Shown here in pieces: positions 5,423-8,939 of a DNA stretch of 8,939 nucleotides. The translations under genes were made by a program, and so were the position numbers. A model generated the notes under the pieces. It searched no databases. It was not told the origin of the DNA and saw only the letters and a program-made list of their open reading frames with translations. This DNA is from an uncultured Ilumatobacter sp. (GTDB lineage Bacteria > Actinomycetota > Acidimicrobiia > Acidimicrobiales > Ilumatobacteraceae), in the NCBI GenBank assembly GCA_937891565.1, contig CALAHA010000315.1:1-8939 (forward strand). Direction: 5' to 3'. The stretch's first letter is position 1; the number at the start of each line of letters is the position of its first letter.

Positions 5423-6175
5423 TCACTTCTTTGAAATACGCGCCTGCAATGCAGCGAGGCGCTCAGCAAACCATGGCTGCTTGGTGCTCCAAAGCTGCGG
5501 GGTGAGTTCCCGCGTCACTGCGTCGGAGTGGTTCTGAACGTCGGCCATGTCGAGGATCGTCTGCTTCGCCTCGATCGCGAGCTGACGCGGCGCCGAGGCA
5601 GCTTTGGCAGCGAACTCGTGCGCATACTCGAGCAGATCATCGCCCGGCACAGACTTGTAGGCAAGGCCGACTCGTTCGGCTTCCTTTCCGTCGAGCACCT
5701 GTCCGTAGATGACGGCGGCCATCGCAGCCTGCGGGCCGGCGATGCGGCGGAACATCCACGTATGTCCTCCGCCGGGGTGGATCCCGAGATCCAAGAAACG
5801 TGTGTCGAGCTTGGCGCGGTCCGAGCAGATGCGAACGTCACAACCGAGCGCCAGGTTCATACCTGCTCCGACCGCTGCACCGTTAACCGCCGCCAACGTT
5901 GGCAGTGGAGAGCGGGCAATCCGCAAAAACCCCTCGTAGATGACACCAAGGCTTTCGCCAGTCGCTTCGGCCAGGTTACCGAGGTTCGCCCCTGCACAGA
6001 ACGCCGGCGGCGTCCCGGTGACTACGACGGCACCCACGCCCTCGTCGGCTTCAAACGCATCCATGGCAGCGATGATCTCCTCGACCATCGGTGCAGTCAT
6101 GGTGTTGCGCTCGTCTGGGTTGTTCAGCGTGAGCGTGGCAACGCGATCGGTAATGTCGGTAAGAACGAGGGACAT
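5423..6175 (-). CDS. Enoyl-CoA hydratase/isomerase-family protein lacking both canonical catalytic glutamates
   Basis: A full-length (250-residue) crotonase-fold protein. NNPDERNTM (18-26) and FCAGANL (59-65) carry the CoA-binding and first oxyanion-hole segment. AAVNGAAVGAGMNLALGCD (95-113) carries the second, and GIHPGGGHTW (131-140) and LDGKEAERVGLAYKSV (161-176) are further family blocks. In rat mitochondrial hydratase the catalytic residues are Glu144 and Glu164; by alignment the equivalents here are Asn107 and Phe127. Water addition by the standard mechanism is therefore unlikely. Isomerase, thioesterase, lyase or a non-catalytic acyl-CoA-binding role, as reported for mycobacterial EchA6, are options. 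The HPGGGH block looks like an actinobacterial subgroup. The start at 6175 has no clear Shine-Dalgarno sequence. It is divergent from the acidic unknown gene, 95 bp away. Confidence 0.88.
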   Translation of the reverse strand: MSLVLTDITDRVATLTLNNPDERNTMTAPMVEEIIAAMDAFEADEGVGAVVVTGTPPAFCAGANLGNLAEATGESLGVIYEGFLRIARSPLPTLAAVNGAAVGAGMNLALGCDVRICSDRAKLDTRFLDLGIHPGGGHTWMFRRIAGPQAAMAAVIYGQVLDGKEAERVGLAYKSVPGDDLLEYAHEFAAKAASAPRQLAIEAKQTILDMADVQNHSDAVTRELTPQLWSTKQPWFAERLAALQARISKK

Positions 6176-6270
6176 CTGGTGATCTTGGCACGTCGACCAC
6201 GTTCAACTGCAGACCCGATGACCTCAACCGCGAATCGAGCATCGCCGCGAGCGACGTAGCCTGAAGCCTG

Positions 6271-6888
6271 ATGCTCGACCACGTGTTCACCGATGCGATC
6301 AGCGCGCTGCGCGATGCCTTCGAGCTGGCGTTTCTTGAACGTCAAGCATTCGAAGAGCACTTCCAGTCGGATGTGCTGTCCGGCGACCTCACCTGGGAGA
6401 CCAGCTACGGCTTGCCCGGCGAAGGCGAACCGCCTCGCATCGTTGCTCACATCACGTTCGACTGGCCGGCCTGGAGCCAAGCCGCATATCGACAGTGGTA
6501 CCTCGAAGAGGTCCTCGAGCAACGCCCAGCGATCGAAATGGAAATCGTGCTTCGAGTCCAGCAGCTCGCGAGCCCAGCAGATCCCGAGCAGATCTATGCC
6601 ACGGTGCCAGAGCAGAGCCCGCTCGTCGGAGACGATCGGCTCGAACGCTCCGGCTTGACCGCCGAGGTCGGATATCGAGACCCCAGCGAAATGGACACCT
6701 CCGGGTACACACCGACCGAGCATGCGATCGAGATCAACTACGAGGGGTTATACGAGCTGGCCGAAGAGACCGTTGCCGACGGCACCAACTCGCTACTCGA
6801 CGAACACTTCGGAGTGCTCGGCGGTTGGATTGCTTCGACCCTCGTGAAGCTCGGCGACCTCCGCCTCGACTTTCTGCCCAACGACTGA
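6271..6888 (+). CDS. Acidic soluble protein of unknown function
   Basis: I do not recognise this 205-residue protein. It is strongly acidic, with many Glu and Asp throughout, and has no signal peptide, membrane segment, cysteine or repeat. It opens with a helical stretch (VFTDAISALRDAFELAFLER, 5-24) and has a Trp/Tyr-rich centre (TFDWPAWSQAAYRQWYLEEV, 62-81). Helices and strands appear mixed to the C-terminal GGWIASTLVKLGDLRLDFLP. Base composition and codon use resemble the neighbours, and the open frame spans the whole interval. The start at 6271 has only a weak GAAG at about 7 nt. The gap to the next enoyl-CoA hydratase gene is 47 bp, so the two may share a transcript; this is the only clue to function. 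Confidence 0.72.
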   Translation: MLDHVFTDAISALRDAFELAFLERQAFEEHFQSDVLSGDLTWETSYGLPGEGEPPRIVAHITFDWPAWSQAAYRQWYLEEVLEQRPAIEMEIVLRVQQLASPADPEQIYATVPEQSPLVGDDRLERSGLTAEVGYRDPSEMDTSGYTPTEHAIEINYEGLYELAEETVADGTNSLLDEHFGVLGGWIASTLVKLGDLRLDFLPND

Positions 6889-6935
6889 GCAACACCGTGA
6901 CGGACTCGTTGAGGCATCTCGGTAAGGATGGAGCA

Positions 6936-7697
6936 ATGGCTGAAGACCAGGTCCTGCTCGACATCTCCGAACGAATCGCAACAATCACGTTAAACCGGCC
7001 CGAAGCGCGCAACGCTTTATCGAGCGACGTTCTGCGCCTCCTTCCCGAACGCCTCCGTCAGGCGGAGGCCCGTGACGACGTCGACGTGATCGTCCTCACC
7101 GGCGCCGACCCGGCGTTCTGCGCAGGCCTCGACCTCAAGGAGCTTGGATCAACAGGTGGCAACATCGGCGGAACCGGCTCTCGCGATCGCGGGCCGTTCC
7201 CGCACGTCACAAAGCCGATCATCGGCGCAATCAACGGCGTTGCGATCACGGGTGGCTTCGAACTCGCACTCAACTGCGACTTCCTCGTCGCGAGCGAACA
7301 CGCCAAATTCGGCGACACTCACGCCCGCGTTGGCGTGATGCCCGGATGGGGCCTCACCGTGCTGCTCCCCCAGGCGATTGGTGTGCGGCGCGCCCGAGAG
7401 ATGAGCTTCACGGGCAACTTCATGCCGGCTGACGAAGCACTGGCCTTTGGCCTCGTCAACCATGTCGTCGCTCACGCTGAGCTGCTCCCATTCACCCGCC
7501 AGCTCGCCAACGACATCAGCGGCAACGAGCAGGCCGGTGTGCGCCAGATCCGTTCCACCTACCACGCGATCGCCACAGACGACGACCAGTGGGAGACCGA
7601 GGCCCGGGACGGGCGAGCGTGGAGCAGGACACACTTTTCCCCCGCCCAAGTCGAATCACGACGCGTTGCCATCCAGGCACGCGGTCAACAGCAGTAG
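6936..7697 (+). CDS. Enoyl-CoA hydratase (crotonase family) with one canonical glutamate
   Basis: The start ATG 6936 is chosen because AAGGA lies at 6924-6928 and the crotonase domain begins at once; the frame is open far upstream through the preceding gene. The 253 residues show NRPEARNAL (20-28), FCAGLDLKEL (61-70), AINGVAITGGFELALNCD (98-115), GDTHARVGVMPGWGL (126-140) and ADEALAFGLVNHVV (165-178). Glu109 corresponds to the first catalytic Glu of mitochondrial hydratase (Glu144). The second (Glu164) is His129, in the GDTHARVG motif that I know from mycobacterial EchA-type proteins. It probably acts on an acyl-CoA thioester in the cytoplasm, but true hydration is uncertain. A helix-rich tail (215-253) completes the usual length. 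It lies 47 bp after the acidic unknown gene and is convergent with the SGNH gene. Confidence 0.9.
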   Translation: MAEDQVLLDISERIATITLNRPEARNALSSDVLRLLPERLRQAEARDDVDVIVLTGADPAFCAGLDLKELGSTGGNIGGTGSRDRGPFPHVTKPIIGAINGVAITGGFELALNCDFLVASEHAKFGDTHARVGVMPGWGLTVLLPQAIGVRRAREMSFTGNFMPADEALAFGLVNHVVAHAELLPFTRQLANDISGNEQAGVRQIRSTYHAIATDDDQWETEARDGRAWSRTHFSPAQVESRRVAIQARGQQQ

Positions 7698-7733
7698 CAC
7701 TGCGTGGCGCCGGGCTGCGCCGGGCTGTACTGC
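7691..7733. terminator. Convergent terminator region with a 10-bp tandem repeat
   Basis: The 40-bp gap between two convergent genes is full of dyads. GCAGT-AGC-ACTGC (7691-7703) covers the stop codon of the hydratase gene. GGCGC-N6-GCGCC (7706-7721) forms a hairpin created by the tandem GCGCCGGGCT repeat (7707-7716 and 7717-7726). GCAGTA (7691-7696) pairs with TACTGC (7728-7733). GTGGCGCC at 7704-7711 is also complementary to GGCGCCAC at 7747-7754 inside the SGNH gene. No T-run is present. Confidence 0.45.
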
Positions 7734-7737
7734 GAGA

Positions 7738-8739
7738 TCAGATGTTGGCGCCACGGGCACGGAGGTCGTCGCGAACGACCTGAGCAATGTCGAGCGCAAG
7801 GATCTCCGCGCCGTTCACGTTGAGGTGGAACCCATCGTCAGCGCGCACGTCTTTGCCCTCGCCGTCACGAGGGTCGATGACGAACTCGGCCCAGTTGCCC
7901 TCACGCCCGGAGAATCGGGCCCAGGTGTCAATAAAGGTCACGCCAGGCCGTGCCGCAGCGGCTGCTTTTGCCGCCCGATCTTGAATTGCAAGGCGAGCCG
8001 TGACATCGGGATTGTCGTCGTTTGGAATGCCGACCCAAATCACGGTCCGGCCACCTTCGAGGAGAAGATCCATCACGTCGCCAGCGCGTTTCGTGTATTC
8101 GGCGCTCCACTCCGCTTCGTTGGCCACGGGATCACCAATGACGAACTGCAGTTCCTCTTGGAACGCAGACAGACCTTGCGCATCGTTGCCGCCGAACGTC
8201 GCGACGATGATGTCCGGGTCGACTGCCGGAAGCGCGGCGGCGAGTTGATCTGGCCAGTTGTAAAAGTCGGGCCGGGCGAGTCCTGACGAGACCTTGTAGT
8301 TCAGTTGGGTCGTTGCGACCGTCGTCCCGTCCAGGAGTTGCTGAAGGTACGGACCGAACGTTCCGGCGTCACTGTCACCAACGATGTACACCCGCGCCGG
8401 GTTGTCGGCTGTCGGGGGACCGGCGACGCGAGGCGCAGATACTTCGATTTCGGTGACCGGAGGATCGGTTTGAGGCGCTTCCTCTTCCGCCTGCTCGATA
8501 TCTGCGTCGTCGGGAACTTCCGTCTCGTCAGCAACGGTTGCAGTTACCCCGGCCCCTTGGGCCTCAGTCGCATCCAGCGGGTTGGCGACCGAGCCAGCGT
8601 TGGCACTATCACCACTGAAGTATTCAGTGACTGCCTTCACGCCGCTGTAGGCCACGACGAGCAGAACACAGATGACGCCGACCTGCCGGAGCAGCAATTG
8701 CAATGTATTGGTGCTCGATCCTGGTGCTGACATCGACAT
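7738..8739 (-). CDS. Membrane-anchored SGNH hydrolase, DUF459-like
   Basis: Starting at ATG 8739 the protein has 333 residues; an in-frame GTG at 8793 would add 18 residues without a Shine-Dalgarno sequence. A single membrane segment (about 19-34, VGVICVLLVVAY) is followed by an acidic, low-complexity linker (40-112). The SGNH domain runs from about 114 to 331. It has block I VYIVGDSDAG with nucleophile Ser123, block III FGGND (182-186) with Asn185, and block V DDGFHLN with Asp302 and His305. The order and the TWARF and DGFHLNVNGAEILA segments fit DUF459. The catalytic domain is expected outside the cytoplasm, where such enzymes remove or transfer acyl groups on cell-surface glycans; substrate unknown. 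A possible promoter, TCGGCA and TATCGT (8749-8754) 17 bp apart on the minus strand, would give an almost leaderless transcript from 8739. Confidence 0.85.
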   Translation of the reverse strand: MSMSAPGSSTNTLQLLLRQVGVICVLLVVAYSGVKAVTEYFSGDSANAGSVANPLDATEAQGAGVTATVADETEVPDDADIEQAEEEAPQTDPPVTEIEVSAPRVAGPPTADNPARVYIVGDSDAGTFGPYLQQLLDGTTVATTQLNYKVSSGLARPDFYNWPDQLAAALPAVDPDIIVATFGGNDAQGLSAFQEELQFVIGDPVANEAEWSAEYTKRAGDVMDLLLEGGRTVIWVGIPNDDNPDVTARLAIQDRAAKAAAAARPGVTFIDTWARFSGREGNWAEFVIDPRDGEGKDVRADDGFHLNVNGAEILALDIAQVVRDDLRARGANI

Positions 8740-8748
8740 TGCATGACA

Positions 8749-8777
8749 ACGATACGGCCCCAAACGGTCGGTGCCGA
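8749..8777 (-). promoter_or_regulatory. Candidate promoter of the SGNH hydrolase gene
   Basis: On the minus strand TCGGCA (8772-8777, 4 of 6 match) and TATCGT (8749-8754, 4 of 6) are separated by 17 bp. Transcription would start about 8742, only a few bases before ATG 8739. This agrees with the lack of a Shine-Dalgarno sequence and argues for the short start. Confidence 0.3.
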
Positions 8778-8869
8778 CGTATTGCCGCGACACGGTGCAG
8801 CAATCGAGCTGCCGATCGCACCCCGAGCATCAGCGGTATCATCGCGTGCTGCAGCGAGCGAAGGTTCCC

Positions 8870-8938
8870 ATGAGCCGTCCTGAGATGCTTATCAACCATT
8901 TTCCCGTCCCCTGCCAACCGGAGCAAGCCCGCACGTGA
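8870..8938 (+). CDS. Possible 22-codon leader ORF
   Basis: An ATG at 8870 with AAGG at 8861-8864 opens a 22-codon frame (MSRPEMLINHFPVPCQPEQA, then RT) ending in TGA at 8936-8938. A good -10-like TATCAT lies at 8837-8842, but I see no -35. The last codons form GTGA (8935-8938), so a downstream gene could begin at GTG 8935 in an overlap, outside the window. It may be a leader peptide or only chance. Confidence 0.2.
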   Translation: MSRPEMLINHFPVPCQPEQART

Positions 8939-8939
8939 T

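Noticed and set aside
5058..5426. Minus-strand open frame of 122 codons
   Set aside because: No Shine-Dalgarno sequence, composition unlike the real proteins here (Arg, His and Ala in no pattern, mixed codon use), and no recognisable motif.
6495..6935. Upstream extension of the second hydratase frame
   Set aside because: This Arg-rich stretch is a shadow of the acidic gene; the crotonase domain starts at ATG 6936 with AAGGA.
8740..8793. Longer SGNH start at GTG 8793
   Set aside because: No Shine-Dalgarno sequence, extra residues add nothing to the anchor, and the candidate promoter lies inside it. Not fully excluded.

Overview
The window is high-GC bacterial DNA with an actinobacterial gene set. 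The markers are a DUF501 gene next to a Ppx/GppA-like gene, an XdhC of the type with a GAVDF motif, a CoxG, several EchA-type enoyl-CoA hydratases and NlpC/P60 and SGNH envelope proteins. An Acidimicrobiia-like actinomycete is my best guess; this rests on gene content only and no marker here fixes the taxon. I see no rRNA, tRNA, CRISPR array, transposase or phage gene.

Left part (1-4577). The window opens inside an xdhC-family gene whose 5' end lies outside. A secreted NlpC/P60 peptidase follows on the minus strand, convergent with xdhC. From a shared control region (1426-1594) a tight five-gene plus-strand run starts: a MocA-type molybdopterin nucleotidyltransferase, CoxG, DUF501, a Ppx/GppA-related half-protein and a RimJ/RimL-type acetyltransferase. 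Every junction in it overlaps (16, 1, 4 and 4 nt). XdhC, MocA and CoxG are accessory functions of molybdenum hydroxylases such as aerobic CO dehydrogenase, so the structural genes may lie left of the window. DUF501 plus Ppx is normally found behind eno-ftsB in actinobacteria; here the pair is attached to the molybdenum genes.

Middle (4577-5423). A perfect 16-bp hairpin ends the run. A small basic, His-rich unknown protein with a perfect Shine-Dalgarno sequence lies on the minus strand. About 460 bp then hold no gene I can support.

Right part (5423-8939). Two enoyl-CoA hydratase/isomerase-family genes point away from each other around an acidic unknown protein. Both have altered active-site glutamates. 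A membrane-anchored DUF459-like SGNH hydrolase follows on the minus strand, and the last 200 bp hold a possible promoter and a 22-codon ORF.

The observations most worth checking are (1) a duplicated Pho-box-like array, two copies of GTCAT-N6-GTCAT, between the NlpC/P60 gene and the operon; (2) the degenerate half-length Ppx/GppA homologue fixed in the operon; (3) the perfect hairpin across the acetyltransferase stop codon.
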